Source of the DNA: [Clostridium] aerotolerans DSM 5434
Lineage (GTDB): Bacteria; Bacillota; Clostridia; Lachnospirales; Lachnospiraceae
Direction of reading: 5' to 3'
DNA length: 64,000 bases
NCBI RefSeq assembly: GCF_000687555.1
Contig: NZ_JHWJ01000012.1
Span: forward strand, 1-64,000
Numbering within the stretch: position 1 is the first letter of the stretch; each line of letters starts with the position of its first letter. Positions 24,413-34,031 of the stretch are shown here, one piece after another. The translations under genes and the position numbers were made by a program. The notes beneath the pieces are model-generated. The model saw nothing but the letters and a program-made list of their open reading frames with translations, had not been told where the DNA came from and searched no databases.

Positions 24413-24994
24413 CTATTCAAGCATCCCTTTTATCTCCTGAAACACTCGTCCTACTGGCAATCCTACTACATTATTGTAATCGCCGTCAATCCCTTTGACA
24501 AAAGCCGCGAATTTCCCCTGGATTCCATAGGCTCCTGCCTTATCCATTGGCTCTTCACTAAAGGCATACGTCTTTATCTCTTCTTCTGACATGGGATATA
24601 CGGTCACATCTGTTTTTTCCACAAAGGTCTTTACCTTCTTCTCCGTTTGTCCACAATAAATTAAGGTGACGCCGGTATAAACCTGATGATCCCTTCCCTG
24701 GAGCATGGAAATCATGCGGTAAGCATCCTCATGGCTGACAGGCTTTAATAAAATCTGATGGTCCATAGCTACTACGGTGTCCGCTCCAATGACAAGGGTA
24801 CCTGGTTCCTGGTGCTCAGCCACATCCTGGGCTTTCTGGCTGGAAAGCTCCGAAACCACGGCCTCAGGTATGGAAGAGGTAACCTTTTCTTCTAACGTAC
24901 TTGGTTCAATCAAAGGGGTAAGCCCGATCTGGGCAAGAAGTTCTCTCCTACGCGGAGAAGCAGATGCCAGCACAAGTTTTTTCATTTGTTTCAT
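24413..24994 (-). CDS. maf: Maf-type nucleotide pyrophosphatase
   Basis: This 193-residue protein is a Maf/YhdE family nucleoside triphosphate pyrophosphatase that clears non-canonical nucleotides and is linked to septum inhibition. Diagnostic blocks are LASASPRRRELL at the N-terminus, IGADTVV near 70, and GAYGIQGKFAAFVKGIDGDYNNVVG as the last conserved stretch (only partly quoted by role). The start at 24994 has GGGAGG 6 bases upstream; a longer frame to 25057 has no site. Confidence 0.93.
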   Translation of the reverse strand: MKQMKKLVLASASPRRRELLAQIGLTPLIEPSTLEEKVTSSIPEAVVSELSSQKAQDVAEHQEPGTLVIGADTVVAMDHQILLKPVSHEDAYRMISMLQGRDHQVYTGVTLIYCGQTEKKVKTFVEKTDVTVYPMSEEEIKTYAFSEEPMDKAGAYGIQGKFAAFVKGIDGDYNNVVGLPVGRVFQEIKGMLE

Positions 24995-25056
24995 ATCCAT
25001 CCTCCCTGTTTTTAAACGAACAAATAAGCGGGACCCGAATCGAATCCCGCCATTCA

Positions 25057-25620
25057 TTAATATACTTTCAAACGACCAATCATGGTTGCATCGTCTTCGT
25101 CACAAGATGACTTAAGCTGCAGTCTCATGGTGTAAATAAAGTCGGCGATATAAAATGCCATAAGGCTTAATGCCACCATTCGCTCCAGACCTTCCGGAAC
25201 TGCTCCTGCCATCTGGCTTACAAAGCCATCCAGGAACCGGAAATAAAAGATACCTAGAAATCCCCAGGCAACACTGCTTTCCAGACAGATAATGCCTTTG
25301 TAGTTAAATGGTTTTCTGCTGTAATCCCACCAGAAGGAACCAAACAGTTTAATCATCATTCTTGCCGTTATCAGCTCCATGGTCGTAGCCATTAACGTTG
25401 TTGCAATGTAAAGTAGAATAAGATTATCAGAAAGAGGCTTTAGAAGAATCATAGCTCCCATGGCACCGAATCCGTATATAATACAGAAGGGACCGTGTCC
25501 GAAACCGCGATTGACCACTGGCCTTTTATTTTCATAACTGAGTACTACACATTCAAGAAGGTATCCAAGAAAGCTGAACAGGAAAAAACATATGATCCTG
25601 TGATAAATCGTCATACCCAT
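25057..25620 (-). CDS. Membrane protein of the CmpB / putative ABC-transporter type IV family
   Basis: This is a 187-residue integral membrane protein with about five helices. It matches the PF06541 type: an N-terminal helix with SFLGYLLECV, then NRGFGHGPFCIIYG, WWDYS.KPFNY.G and a final helix. It is annotated in many Clostridia as a putative ABC transporter permease, but no partner is here and the function is unknown. The start is 25620 (GGAGG 4 bases away) or 25614 (10 bases away). Confidence 0.8.
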   Translation of the reverse strand: MGMTIYHRIICFFLFSFLGYLLECVVLSYENKRPVVNRGFGHGPFCIIYGFGAMGAMILLKPLSDNLILLYIATTLMATTMELITARMMIKLFGSFWWDYSRKPFNYKGIICLESSVAWGFLGIFYFRFLDGFVSQMAGAVPEGLERMVALSLMAFYIADFIYTMRLQLKSSCDEDDATMIGRLKVY

Positions 25621-25725
25621 TTTACCTCCAAATTTGACAATTTTTGAACTTGTTAAAGTATAATATGGATATCTTAAGAAATCAAGGTCTAATTTCTTAC
25701 GATTCACGGAAACAATTCTGTTTAT

Positions 25726-26184
25726 TTAATAATATTGTGCCATAAACAGGGCGAGGAGTATGCCAAGGAGCGCTCCCGCTGCCACCTGCAAAGGAGTATG
25801 GCCAACATATTCCTTTAATGTCTCCTGTATCAGCTCTCCCTTAAGTTTTAAAGGGTTTTCTAACAATATGCTGTTTAATAATTTTGCCTGCCGTCCGGTT
25901 TCTCTCCGGACTCCCATGGCATCGTACATAACGATCATGGAAAGCACAAAGCAGACTGCAAATTCAAACGATCCGGGGCCATAACGGTAGCTGGCGGCGG
26001 TCGTTAATGCACATACCGTAGAGGAGTGAGAACTGGGCATTCCCCCGGATCCCACCAGCCTCTCCGGATTAAAATTTCTGTTAAGAGCAAGATCAATCAG
26101 TGTCTTTAAAACCTGAGCCACCATCCAGCCTGTGACAGCGCTCATTAAAACCTGGTTTCCCAGTATATCATCCCAATATTTCAT
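25726..26184 (-). CDS. Divergent PAP2-family membrane protein (DUF212, YuiD-like)
   Basis: This 152-residue membrane protein of the DUF212 family is related to acid phosphatase/vanadium haloperoxidases. The signature GGMPSSHSS is at about 45-53, and YDAMGVRRETG lies further on. It has about four helices. The substrate is unknown, possibly an undecaprenyl- or lipid-phosphate. The start at 26184 has GGAGG 5 bases upstream. It overlaps by a few bases the end region of the HD-domain gene upstream, so translational coupling is likely. Confidence 0.85.
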   Translation of the reverse strand: MKYWDDILGNQVLMSAVTGWMVAQVLKTLIDLALNRNFNPERLVGSGGMPSSHSSTVCALTTAASYRYGPGSFEFAVCFVLSMIVMYDAMGVRRETGRQAKLLNSILLENPLKLKGELIQETLKEYVGHTPLQVAAGALLGILLALFMAQYY

Positions 26185-26197
26185 GGTTTCCTCCATC

Positions 26198-26767
26198 TTA
26201 TGCAGTACTTTTCCAGCCAACACTGAATAAAAACCAGCGTTTGAACCTGGCTACGGTTTCTATGAGACCGCAGAATTTGTCCGAATAAACAATCACCAGA
26301 CCTCCCCTGGTCCTTGGGGGAATCGGGGTTAACGGCCACATATGACGCAGGATCATGTCTTTTTCATTCTCTGTTAATTCAAAGTACTTGACTGCGTTAT
26401 TCAGTGCAGTCCTGGGATGAGTAAAACCATGAAAATGTTCCCCGGTTTCTCTGGCATGGGTATGCCAGTCATACAAAAATAAATCATGAAGAAGACCGGC
26501 TCTGGCGACTTCTTTATAGTCCCAGCCCAGCCTTCTACAGATACTGTAGCTCATATAGGATACTTTGATGCAGTGGTGTTTACAAGTCGTATCTCCATGC
26601 TGCATATAGTTTTCCATGGACTGGAATATGGGGTGTTCCAAGATATCTTTCACACAATCCATATAGACCAGATCCGCATTGTAGTTTTCCTGTTCAGCCC
26701 AGGAAGAATCTTCTGCCCATGTTACGGCAAGTTCTTTTTCTTCCTGGGTGAAATGCATGCTTTTCAT
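26198..26767 (-). CDS. HD-domain phosphohydrolase-like protein
   Basis: This 189-residue protein has an HD fold. The first metal His lies in KHHCIKVSYM, the HD pair is in ARAGLLHDLFLYDWH, and a final Asp-bearing helix is VYSDKFCGLIE. Such proteins hydrolyse nucleotides or phosphoesters; the substrate is not known. The ribosome site is weak. It ends 13 bases before the DUF212 gene, suggesting one operon running from glgA. Confidence 0.83.
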   Translation of the reverse strand: MKSMHFTQEEKELAVTWAEDSSWAEQENYNADLVYMDCVKDILEHPIFQSMENYMQHGDTTCKHHCIKVSYMSYSICRRLGWDYKEVARAGLLHDLFLYDWHTHARETGEHFHGFTHPRTALNNAVKYFELTENEKDMILRHMWPLTPIPPRTRGGLVIVYSDKFCGLIETVARFKRWFLFSVGWKSTA

Positions 26768-26804
26768 TTTTATTCACTCATTTCTTTTCTGTAATTTCAG
26801 TCTG

Positions 26805-28250
26805 CTAACAGCCAGTGAGCCAGTCGTAAAGCTCCTGATATTTCATGGCAGAAGTTTTCCATGAAAAATCCTTTGTCATAGCACGGCAGACAAGCAGGTT
26901 CCACTCTTTCTTTTTATCGTAGAAAATGCTTTCCGCATACCGAATGATCCCAAGCATCTCATGGGCATTGTAATTGGAGAAGGAGAAGCCGGTCCCGCTC
27001 TTCTCATATTCATTGTAAGGCTCTACGGTATCCTTTAACCCTCCGGTCTCCCGCACAATGGGGAGTGTTCCATAGCGAAGCGACATCAGCTGACTGAGCC
27101 CGCATGGTTCAAATAAGGAGGGCATGAGAAATGCATCACATGCTGCATAGATCTTGTGGGACATGGCCTCTGAATAATATATATTCGCAGAAACCTTATC
27201 CTGATACTTCCATGCGTAATGACGGAACATATTCTCGTAACGTTCATCTCCGGTTCCAAGGATGACAAGCTGAATCTCATCCTGACACAGTTCATCCATG
27301 ACGCACTGAATCAGGTCAAGTCCCTTCTGATCCGTCAGTCTGGATACAATGCCGATCATAAATTTGTTTTCATCCTGAGCAAGGCCAAGTTCCTTTTGAA
27401 GAGCTGTCTTGTTCTTACCCTTTTCCCCTTGAACGTTTTCGAAATTATAATTCTGTACGATGTATGAGTCATTCTCAGGATTGAATTCTTCGTAATCAAT
27501 CCCGTTGACGATACCTCTAAGATCGCCTTCCCTGGCACGCATCAGGCCATCAAGGCCTTCTCCGTAAAAGGGCATCTGAATTTCCTTTGCATAGGTGTCA
27601 CTTACTGTAGTGATGGCATCTGCATAAACGATGCCGCCTTTTAGTAAGTTACCGTCCTTATATGCCTCCAATTTGTCCGGAGTAAAATAATAATCCGGAA
27701 GGCTGGTAAGCCTCTGTATGGTCTTTACATCCCATACGCCCTGAAATTTTAAGTTGTGGATCGTAATCACCGACTTCATGCTGCGAAAAAATTCACCGTC
27801 ATGAAACCGATCCTTTAACAGAACAGGAATAAGTGCAGTCTGCCAGTCATGGCAGTGTACCACATCCGGCTGAAATCCAATGACCGGAAGTGAGGATAAA
27901 GCTGCTCTTGAAAAGAAGCAGAACTTTTCCAAATCATATAACCAGTCCCCATACGGTTTGGGGCCATTAAAATAACTTTCATTGTCTATGAAATAAAACG
28001 TGATACCTTCGTAAACATATTGAAGAATTCCCACATACCTGCTCTGATCCAGATAGTCCATATAGAAGTGATCAATATAGGTCATCTGGTTTCTCAGTTC
28101 TTCTTTGATGCATAAATACTTGGGAATCATGACTCTCATATCAAAATGCTCTTTTGAAAAACACTTGGGAAGGGAACCTACAACGTCTGCAAGTCCTCCA
28201 GTTTTGATAAAAGGTACTGCCTCTGATGCTACGAAAAGTATCTTCTTCAT
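26805..28250 (-). CDS. glgA: Glycogen synthase
   Basis: This is a 481-residue GT5 enzyme that adds ADP-glucose to alpha-1,4-glucan ends. It carries the ADP-glucose motif KTGGLADVVG at residues 16-25, HCHDWQTALIP near 135, and the C-terminal FEPCGLSQLMSL and ETGGLKDTV blocks with the catalytic Glu. The start at 28250 has GGGAGG 7 bases upstream. Other glg genes are absent, so glycogen genes are dispersed. It probably heads the run toward 25 kb. Confidence 0.95.
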   Translation of the reverse strand: MKKILFVASEAVPFIKTGGLADVVGSLPKCFSKEHFDMRVMIPKYLCIKEELRNQMTYIDHFYMDYLDQSRYVGILQYVYEGITFYFIDNESYFNGPKPYGDWLYDLEKFCFFSRAALSSLPVIGFQPDVVHCHDWQTALIPVLLKDRFHDGEFFRSMKSVITIHNLKFQGVWDVKTIQRLTSLPDYYFTPDKLEAYKDGNLLKGGIVYADAITTVSDTYAKEIQMPFYGEGLDGLMRAREGDLRGIVNGIDYEEFNPENDSYIVQNYNFENVQGEKGKNKTALQKELGLAQDENKFMIGIVSRLTDQKGLDLIQCVMDELCQDEIQLVILGTGDERYENMFRHYAWKYQDKVSANIYYSEAMSHKIYAACDAFLMPSLFEPCGLSQLMSLRYGTLPIVRETGGLKDTVEPYNEYEKSGTGFSFSNYNAHEMLGIIRYAESIFYDKKKEWNLLVCRAMTKDFSWKTSAMKYQELYDWLTGC

Positions 28251-28357
28251 CCACAAACCTCCCTTATCCTTACCACGAAAATGGTGGCATCTGTTAGTCT
28301 ATAGTATACTTCATTTTAAAGAAATAAGGAAGTATCTTTCCGTATATTTAGGAAAGT

Positions 28358-29164
28358 TTAGGAAAGTTTTTTGTAATCCAGTCGTATTTTATCTGCGATT
28401 AATGCGATAAACTCTGAGTTTGTGGGTTTTCCTTTACCAGTACTTACCGTATAACCAAATAATTCATTGATGGTATCCATCTTTCCTCTGCTCCAGGCTA
28501 CTTCGATGGCATGACGGATCGCTCTTTCTACTCTGCTTGGTGTTGTCTGGTGTTTTTTAGCAATGGACGGATAAAGTATCTTAGTAACTGAAGTAAGCAT
28601 CTCCTGGTCCTGTACAGAAATGACAATGGCATCCCGAAGATACTGGTATCCTTTGATATGGGCAGGAATTCCAATTTCGTGGAGCATCTGTGTTACATCA
28701 TTTTCCAGATTCTGCTCCATATATTCGGTTTTATTGACATAAGGCTTCACCTTTTTCATCCCCTGTAAATTAGGTGCTTTTGACTTTCTCTGACCCACTC
28801 TTCGAACCTTATCGACGATAATTTCCTTATTGAATGGTTTCATTATGTAATAATTTGCTCCCATGCGAAACGCGTCTTCGGTAATATTCTCGCTTCCTGC
28901 CGCTGTTACCATAATAAACGACGGTATCTTTGTAACAGAACCGTTGCCCCTAACTCGTTCCATTACTGTTATTCCGTCCATTCTCGGCATAATTACATCC
29001 AATAAGACAACATCGGGATTTGTTTTGAGGATCATGTTATAAGCATCTTCGCCATTATCCGCTCTGCCTACAACGTGGAAATCCTCCTCTCCTTCCAGTA
29101 TATCGTTCAACAGATTTAATGTCTGAAGGTTATCATCGGCAATTGCAATACTGATTTCTGACAT
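28358..29164 (-). CDS. spo0A: Sporulation master regulator Spo0A
   Basis: This 268-residue response regulator controls entry into sporulation. The receiver domain (1-120) has the acidic pocket DD at 10-11, phospho-acceptor Asp56 in LLDVIMP, Thr/Ala in MVTAAG and Lys in MKPFN. After a linker comes the Spo0A DNA-binding domain with the recognition block [19 protein letters not shown]. The start at 29164 follows CAGGAGGAG; an ATG at 29188 is in frame but lacks a site. It ends the conserved spoIVB-spo0A block. Two TGTCGAA boxes upstream suggest autoregulation. Confidence 0.98.
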   Translation of the reverse strand: MSEISIAIADDNLQTLNLLNDILEGEEDFHVVGRADNGEDAYNMILKTNPDVVLLDVIMPRMDGITVMERVRGNGSVTKIPSFIMVTAAGSENITEDAFRMGANYYIMKPFNKEIIVDKVRRVGQRKSKAPNLQGMKKVKPYVNKTEYMEQNLENDVTQMLHEIGIPAHIKGYQYLRDAIVISVQDQEMLTSVTKILYPSIAKKHQTTPSRVERAIRHAIEVAWSRGKMDTINELFGYTVSTGKGKPTNSEFIALIADKIRLDYKKLS

Positions 29165-29216
29165 AGTAATACTCTCCTCCTGATTCATAAAAATAAAATA
29201 AAACTAGTGTATAGCC

Positions 29217-29246
29217 ATTATAATCTTGCCTCAGCTTATGCCGCAA
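29217..29246 (-). promoter_or_regulatory. Probable vegetative promoter of spo0A
   Basis: On the minus strand TTGCGG (29241-29246) and TATAAT (29217-29222) are 18 bases apart. A sigma-H promoter could also exist upstream, but I could not place one convincingly. Confidence 0.5.
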
Positions 29247-29264
29247 TGGAATTCTATCGCAGGA

Positions 29265-29271
29265 TTCGACA
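29265..29271 (-). promoter_or_regulatory. Spo0A box 1
   Basis: The minus-strand sequence TGTCGAA, the core 0A box, lies about 100 bases upstream of spo0A and about 20 bases behind the vegetative -35. It suits autoregulation by phosphorylated Spo0A. Confidence 0.7.
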
Positions 29272-29321
29272 AATAATGTTTTTTACAAGCTGATTTCCAA
29301 ATTTTTCCAAATTTCTAAAAA

Positions 29322-29328
29322 TGTCGAA
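29322..29328 (+). promoter_or_regulatory. Spo0A box 2
   Basis: TGTCGAA on the plus strand, 57 bases from box 1. The region between is AT-rich with a repeated AAATTTTTCCAAATTT-like segment. The rest of 29330-29580 holds a run of C residues near 29370 but no gene. Confidence 0.65.
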
Positions 29329-29583
29329 CCGATAAAATGCCTTTTTGCATCTTGATTCGCTCCCAGCCCCCCTTTTTAACCAGTGTTGAAATTTGATGCT
29401 CCGTGTCGGCAAAAAAATCCGGCCTTTTACTATTCCTGGTTCTTATACTAACATATTCTCTCTGCCTTGAAAAGTATTAATCATCAGATTAATATAATTT
29501 ATCTTACTTTTTTTTAGACTTTTCGAGACTCAAAGTATTTATTTACATACATTTCGAAAAATACGGGCAGAATGTAATAGAAG

Positions 29584-29624
29584 AAAAGGACAGCACTGTA
29601 ATCGCCTTACAATCCTGTCCTTTT
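29584..29624 (-). terminator. Terminator of spoIVB
   Basis: AAAAGGACAG (29584-29593) pairs with CTGTCCTTTT (29615-29624), with inner TGTAA/TTACA pairing. On the minus strand it is followed by a TTCTTCTATT tract. It separates spoIVB from spo0A transcription. Confidence 0.85.
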
Positions 29625-29640
29625 CCTACCATAATTAAAT

Positions 29641-30915
29641 TTAATGATTCAACATGTTCTCAATAAAGATTCCGTAACCTCTTGTAGAATCCTGAATGAA
29701 AACATGAGTCACCGCACCTATGAGCTTACCGTCCTGAATGATAGGGCTTCCTGACATACCCTGGACGATACCTCCTGTGAGTGCTAAAAGATCCGGATCT
29801 GTGACTTTAATGACCATTCCTTTGCTTTTGTGAGCCGTGGAGTAATCCACACGCTGTATTTCAATCTCATAATCTCTTATCTTGCCGGATACATCACTTC
29901 TGACGTATGCAACGCCCTTTTTTACATCCTGACGGTATCCGATGGGTATGGCATCCTGCTTTATATTTTGCTTAAAGCGGTCGTTTACTGTTCCGAATAT
30001 TCCTTCTTCCGTGTTGGCTGTAATCGTTCCCAGAGTGGAGCCAGGGCCGTAATAGATGATTCCGCTCATCACTCCAGGTTTTCCGAAGGTGCCTTTTTCA
30101 ATTCCCATAATTGCTGTTTCATAGAGAGAGCCGTCTGTAATCTGTACTACATTGCCGGTATCACTGTCACTGATGCCGTGACCAAGTGCTCCGAACTGAC
30201 CATTCATATCCACATAGGTCATGGTACCGATTCCCTGAGTGTCATCTCTGACCCAGACGCCGAGTTTATAGGTGCCATCTTCGGTCTGAACAGGATTCAT
30301 CTTTACATCAATGGTTTCCCCATTACGTCTGACCTTTAAGATTGCTTCCGCAGCGCCTATCTTGTTTAATTCACTCATCAGGGATTCTTTGTCTTTCAGC
30401 GGAGTTCCGTTAATGGTTTCAATGTAATCACCAGACTGCAGAATGCCAAATGCTGGTTCCGTTGTCATTCCGTCCTTTTTTGTTACATCTCCAGTTCCTA
30501 TGACCATGATACCATTGGATTTTAAATAAATTCCAATTGGAGTGCCGCATGGGACGGCATACTTGGTATCTACCACATTGACCTGTATGTCTTTTAATTG
30601 AATGAAGCCAAAGAGCTTCAGGCCCAGTTTATAGCTTCCCTGATTCTTAGAATATACAGAGAATGGCTCGTTTAACTGCAGGTGGATCTGATCGGAAGGG
30701 ATATTGGAACCATTGCTTAAAACCACTTCCTCACTGTCTGAATGGAGGGTTACATCAAAAGGCATGGAGAAATGAAATTGTTCTTCTTCCTCTGCTACGA
30801 TATTCAGTTTGTCGGGGATCACCCGTTTCATATAGAACCAGGAAAACCCAATGCAAAAGACCAGGCTGATCCAGAACGCTCTCACGATAAGCTTATGAAC
30901 TTTGTTTTTACCCAT
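29641..30915 (-). CDS. spoIVB: SpoIVB serine peptidase
   Basis: This 424-residue forespore peptidase crosses into the intermembrane space and triggers processing of pro-sigma-K by cleaving SpoIVFA. It has an N-terminal membrane anchor (about 10-30), a PDZ domain near 110-200 (GILQSGDYIETINGTPL) and the S55 domain with His in GALGHGISD and nucleophile Ser in GMSGSPIIQDG near residue 390. The start at 30915 has AAGGAGG upstream; a longer frame lacks one. It lies between recN and spo0A as in Bacillus. Confidence 0.97.
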   Translation of the reverse strand: MGKNKVHKLIVRAFWISLVFCIGFSWFYMKRVIPDKLNIVAEEEEQFHFSMPFDVTLHSDSEEVVLSNGSNIPSDQIHLQLNEPFSVYSKNQGSYKLGLKLFGFIQLKDIQVNVVDTKYAVPCGTPIGIYLKSNGIMVIGTGDVTKKDGMTTEPAFGILQSGDYIETINGTPLKDKESLMSELNKIGAAEAILKVRRNGETIDVKMNPVQTEDGTYKLGVWVRDDTQGIGTMTYVDMNGQFGALGHGISDSDTGNVVQITDGSLYETAIMGIEKGTFGKPGVMSGIIYYGPGSTLGTITANTEEGIFGTVNDRFKQNIKQDAIPIGYRQDVKKGVAYVRSDVSGKIRDYEIEIQRVDYSTAHKSKGMVIKVTDPDLLALTGGIVQGMSGSPIIQDGKLIGAVTHVFIQDSTRGYGIFIENMLNH

Positions 30916-30967
30916 CTCACATACCTCCTTAGAAGAATAAAGGAGACAATTTTTTTGGCTCCTCTCA

Positions 30968-30974
30968 TAGTATG
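30968..30974 (-). promoter_or_regulatory. Possible forespore sigma -10 box before spoIVB
   Basis: The minus strand reads CATACTA, the -10 consensus of sigma-G promoters, about 55 bases before the spoIVB start. No good -35 is seen at 15-18 bases, so this is tentative. Confidence 0.3.
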
Positions 30975-31019
30975 TGAGAAAAAAGTAAAAACACTCTGTC
31001 ATATTTTAGTTGAATTCAT

Positions 31020-32690
31020 TTAATATTGGTCATTGTTTTTTTTGACAGCAAGCCGTTTCATCTCTCTGGCGTTCTCTCTGACTGCTTCCGTGATCTTCGC
31101 ACCGCCGAGAAGTCTTGCCAGTTCTTCCACCATCTCCCCATCACTTAGCGTACGAATGGTGGTTTGAGTCATTCCATCTTTTGCCGATTTTAAAATTTCA
31201 AAATGAGCATCGGCCATGGCGGCGATCTGAGGCAGATGGGTGATTAAGATCACCTGATGGCTGTTTGCGATATAGGAAAGCTTTTCTGATACCTTCTGCG
31301 CCGTCCTGCCGCTGATTCCAGTGTCGATCTCGTCAAAAATCAAAGTAGGGATATCATCGGAATCAGCAAGGACCGTTTTCACTGCCAGCATGATTCTTGA
31401 TAACTCTCCGCCGGAAGCCACCTGACCAAGAGGCTTTAAGGATTCGCCGGGATTTGTGGAGATAACAAATTCCGCTTCATCATAACCGTTTGATGTATAG
31501 TGGTCCAGACGCTTGAATTCCATAGAAAATTCCACGTCTAAAAAGTTTAAATCATTTAAGCCTGCTTTGATTTTTTTTGTCAGCTCTTTTGCCGTGTCTT
31601 TTCTCATATAAGATAATTGTCCGCATAAGTCGTCCAGTTTATCCTCTATTTCCTTAATATCCTGTTCTGTTTTCCGCTTTAAGCTGTCGTAATCTTCAAG
31701 CTCCTCTAAACGGACCCTTTTTTCTTCCAGATTTGTAAAAATCTGGCTTACACTTTTGCCGTACTTGGCTTCCAGATTATGTATGACATCAAGCCTTTCC
31801 TCGATTTGACTGTATTCTTCCTCATCAAATGACATATCATCCATATAAGAAGAAATTTCATGGTTGATGTCATTTAAAATAGAATCCGCATCAAACAGCT
31901 GATCTCTGATCGCTGACAGCCTTTCATCATAAGAAGCAACGGATTCCATCTCTTTTAAAGCCCGGCTGATGAAATCCGTGCTCACTGCAGAATACGCCTG
32001 GGAAAGACTTTCGGCTATTTTTTTTCCGTGAAGAAACAGACGGTATCTGGAAGCAAGCTCTTCTTCCTCTCCATCTTTTAAATCAGCGTTTTCTATCTCT
32101 TCAATCTCAAAACGGATGAAATCCATTTCCCTGAGTCTGGTCTCTTCATCGAGAGCAAAGGTAGAAAGATGTTCCTTTAACCGGCAATATTCCCGGTATG
32201 CTTCTGCAATATTCTCTTTTAGCTCATGGGACTTTTTATCCTGGTATCGATCCAGAATCTCGAGATGTTTTGATTTGTAGAGTAAAGACTGGTGTTCATG
32301 CTGTCCATGAATATCGATCAAAAGTCCGGTGATATCCCGCAGCTTTCCTGCGGTCACCGTTTCGTCATTGATTTTGCTCAGACTCCTGGAAGGCATGATT
32401 TTTTTTGAAATGATTACCGTGCCATCGCCGTCGGGATGGACGTCATATTCCTTTAACATGGAAAGCTTTTCTGGATCGCTGACCGTAAAGATCAGTTCGA
32501 TATAAGCATAATCCGCGCCCTTTCTGATGATGTCCTTGGGTACCTTGCCACCCAAGGCTATGGTCACAGAGCCGATAATAATTGATTTTCCGGCACCGGT
32601 CTCGCCGGTCAAGACATTCAGTCCTTCCTTAAATTCTACATCGGCCTTTTCAATCAGGGCTAAGTTTCTTACGTGTAATTCTGAAAGCAT
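31020..32690 (-). CDS. recN: DNA repair protein RecN
   Basis: This 556-residue SMC-like ATPase holds broken DNA ends during recombinational repair. Walker A GETGAGKS is at about 29-36, two long coiled-coil arms occupy the middle, and the C-terminal signature LASGGELSRIMLA-type region (here QVASGGELSR) and Walker B LIFDEIDTGISG follow. The length is normal. GGAGG precedes the ATG. It starts 10 bases after argR, so the two are probably co-transcribed. Confidence 0.97.
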   Translation of the reverse strand: MLSELHVRNLALIEKADVEFKEGLNVLTGETGAGKSIIIGSVTIALGGKVPKDIIRKGADYAYIELIFTVSDPEKLSMLKEYDVHPDGDGTVIISKKIMPSRSLSKINDETVTAGKLRDITGLLIDIHGQHEHQSLLYKSKHLEILDRYQDKKSHELKENIAEAYREYCRLKEHLSTFALDEETRLREMDFIRFEIEEIENADLKDGEEEELASRYRLFLHGKKIAESLSQAYSAVSTDFISRALKEMESVASYDERLSAIRDQLFDADSILNDINHEISSYMDDMSFDEEEYSQIEERLDVIHNLEAKYGKSVSQIFTNLEEKRVRLEELEDYDSLKRKTEQDIKEIEDKLDDLCGQLSYMRKDTAKELTKKIKAGLNDLNFLDVEFSMEFKRLDHYTSNGYDEAEFVISTNPGESLKPLGQVASGGELSRIMLAVKTVLADSDDIPTLIFDEIDTGISGRTAQKVSEKLSYIANSHQVILITHLPQIAAMADAHFEILKSAKDGMTQTTIRTLSDGEMVEELARLLGGAKITEAVRENAREMKRLAVKKNNDQY

Positions 32691-32700
32691 GGCAGCCTCC

Positions 32701-33150
32701 TTATCCCGTAATAAGTTTTTTCAGTTTGTCCATCATCAGGATGGTATCATCGGAGCTTCTTATGGCGCACATGATGGTGTCATCTCCAGCAATGCAGCCC
32801 ACCATTTCATTAAAGTGAAGGGCGTCAAGAGCCGCAGCTACAGCCATAGCCATACCTGAGACTGTTTTAATGACAAGAATGTTCTGTGCCATGTCCATGG
32901 AAAGGTATCCATCCTTTAAAATTCTTATATATTTATCGCTGAATGAGCTCTGGCTCTGAAGCACCATATAGCGCTGTTTTCCAGATTCTGAAGGAACCTT
33001 TGTTAATTTAAGCTCCCTGATATCTCTGGATACGGTAGCCTGAGTTACCGCAAAACCAGCCTTATTTAAATATTCCGCCAGTTCTTCCTGTGTCTCGATT
33101 TCATGTTTTCCGATGAGTTCCACAATTTTGCTGTGTCGTTCCAGTTTCAT
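32701..33150 (-). CDS. argR: Arginine repressor ArgR/AhrC
   Basis: This is a 149-residue hexameric regulator of arginine metabolism. The winged-helix N-terminal domain carries TQATVSRDIRELKL (about 37-50), and the C-terminal arginine-binding domain has GCIAGDDTIMCA with the conserved Asp pair. AAGGAGG precedes the start. No arg genes are near; the location beside recN follows the conserved Bacillus order. Confidence 0.97.
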   Translation of the reverse strand: MKLERHSKIVELIGKHEIETQEELAEYLNKAGFAVTQATVSRDIRELKLTKVPSESGKQRYMVLQSQSSFSDKYIRILKDGYLSMDMAQNILVIKTVSGMAMAVAAALDALHFNEMVGCIAGDDTIMCAIRSSDDTILMMDKLKKLITG

Positions 33151-33162
33151 TATGTTTCCTCC

Positions 33163-34020
33163 TTATATACCGGTCATCTTATTACGCAGGTTATCTAAAA
33201 ATGAGATATGTTTCAGCTTAACCAGTATGGTCTTACCCTCTGACCTGCTGATATCCACTGTATCACCGGGGCACAGCCTCATCTGGGTATCCCCATCAAA
33301 AACTGCCTCCTGATAGATATCTTCCTGCCCCATCATCTCCACCCGTATGGAGTCATCGGAAGACAGAACAATGCTTCTGGCCCCCAGAACATGAGAACAG
33401 ATGGGTGTTAATACAAGCATCCGGGAATCCGGCACCAGGATCGGCCCTCCGGCAGAAAGGTTATAAGCCGTAGAACCAGTCGGAGTTGCGGCTATGAGGC
33501 CATCCGCCCGGTACTCATTAAAGTATTCCCCATTGACAAACACCTTAAATTTAAGAACCTTCAGCTTCTGGTTTCTGATAATAACGATCTCATTTAAGGC
33601 AATATCCTGAAATATTTTTTCACCGGCACGGGTGACGGAACCATGTAACATCATCCGTTCTTCCAGTGTGTAATCTCCTGAAAGCAGGGAGGCCAGGGCT
33701 CCGTATATCTCTTCGGTGCGGGAAATCTGAGTCAGGTATCCAAGAGTACCCCGGTTGATTCCAAGTATGGGAATATTACGACCGGCTAAGTCTCTGGCCG
33801 CCTGAATGAGGGTGCCATCTCCCCCAAGGGTGATGATACATTCTGTTTCCTCAGGTACCATGGCTGAATCCGTATAATGGCTGCCCGGATTATCTTCCTT
33901 TTTATTGCTGCCACCAATGACACAAGTGGCGCCATGAGCCAGAAGATACTGACTGATGGTATCCGCAGTCTCCTTCGCACCTTCCTTATCCGGATTCATG
34001 ATTACATAAAAATGTTTCAT
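33163..34020 (-). CDS. nadK: NAD kinase
   Basis: This is a 285-residue ATP- or polyphosphate-dependent enzyme that makes NADP from NAD. It has the GGDGTL motif at 66-71 with the catalytic Asp, a nearby GINRGTLGYLT, and the PTGSTAYNLSAGGP block that binds the substrate. TAAGGAG precedes the ATG. It is inserted in the operon between tlyA and argR with gaps of about 11 bases on each side. Confidence 0.96.
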   Translation of the reverse strand: MKHFYVIMNPDKEGAKETADTISQYLLAHGATCVIGGSNKKEDNPGSHYTDSAMVPEETECIITLGGDGTLIQAARDLAGRNIPILGINRGTLGYLTQISRTEEIYGALASLLSGDYTLEERMMLHGSVTRAGEKIFQDIALNEIVIIRNQKLKVLKFKVFVNGEYFNEYRADGLIAATPTGSTAYNLSAGGPILVPDSRMLVLTPICSHVLGARSIVLSSDDSIRVEMMGQEDIYQEAVFDGDTQMRLCPGDTVDISRSEGKTILVKLKHISFLDNLRNKMTGI

Positions 34021-34031
34021 ACGATTGCTCC

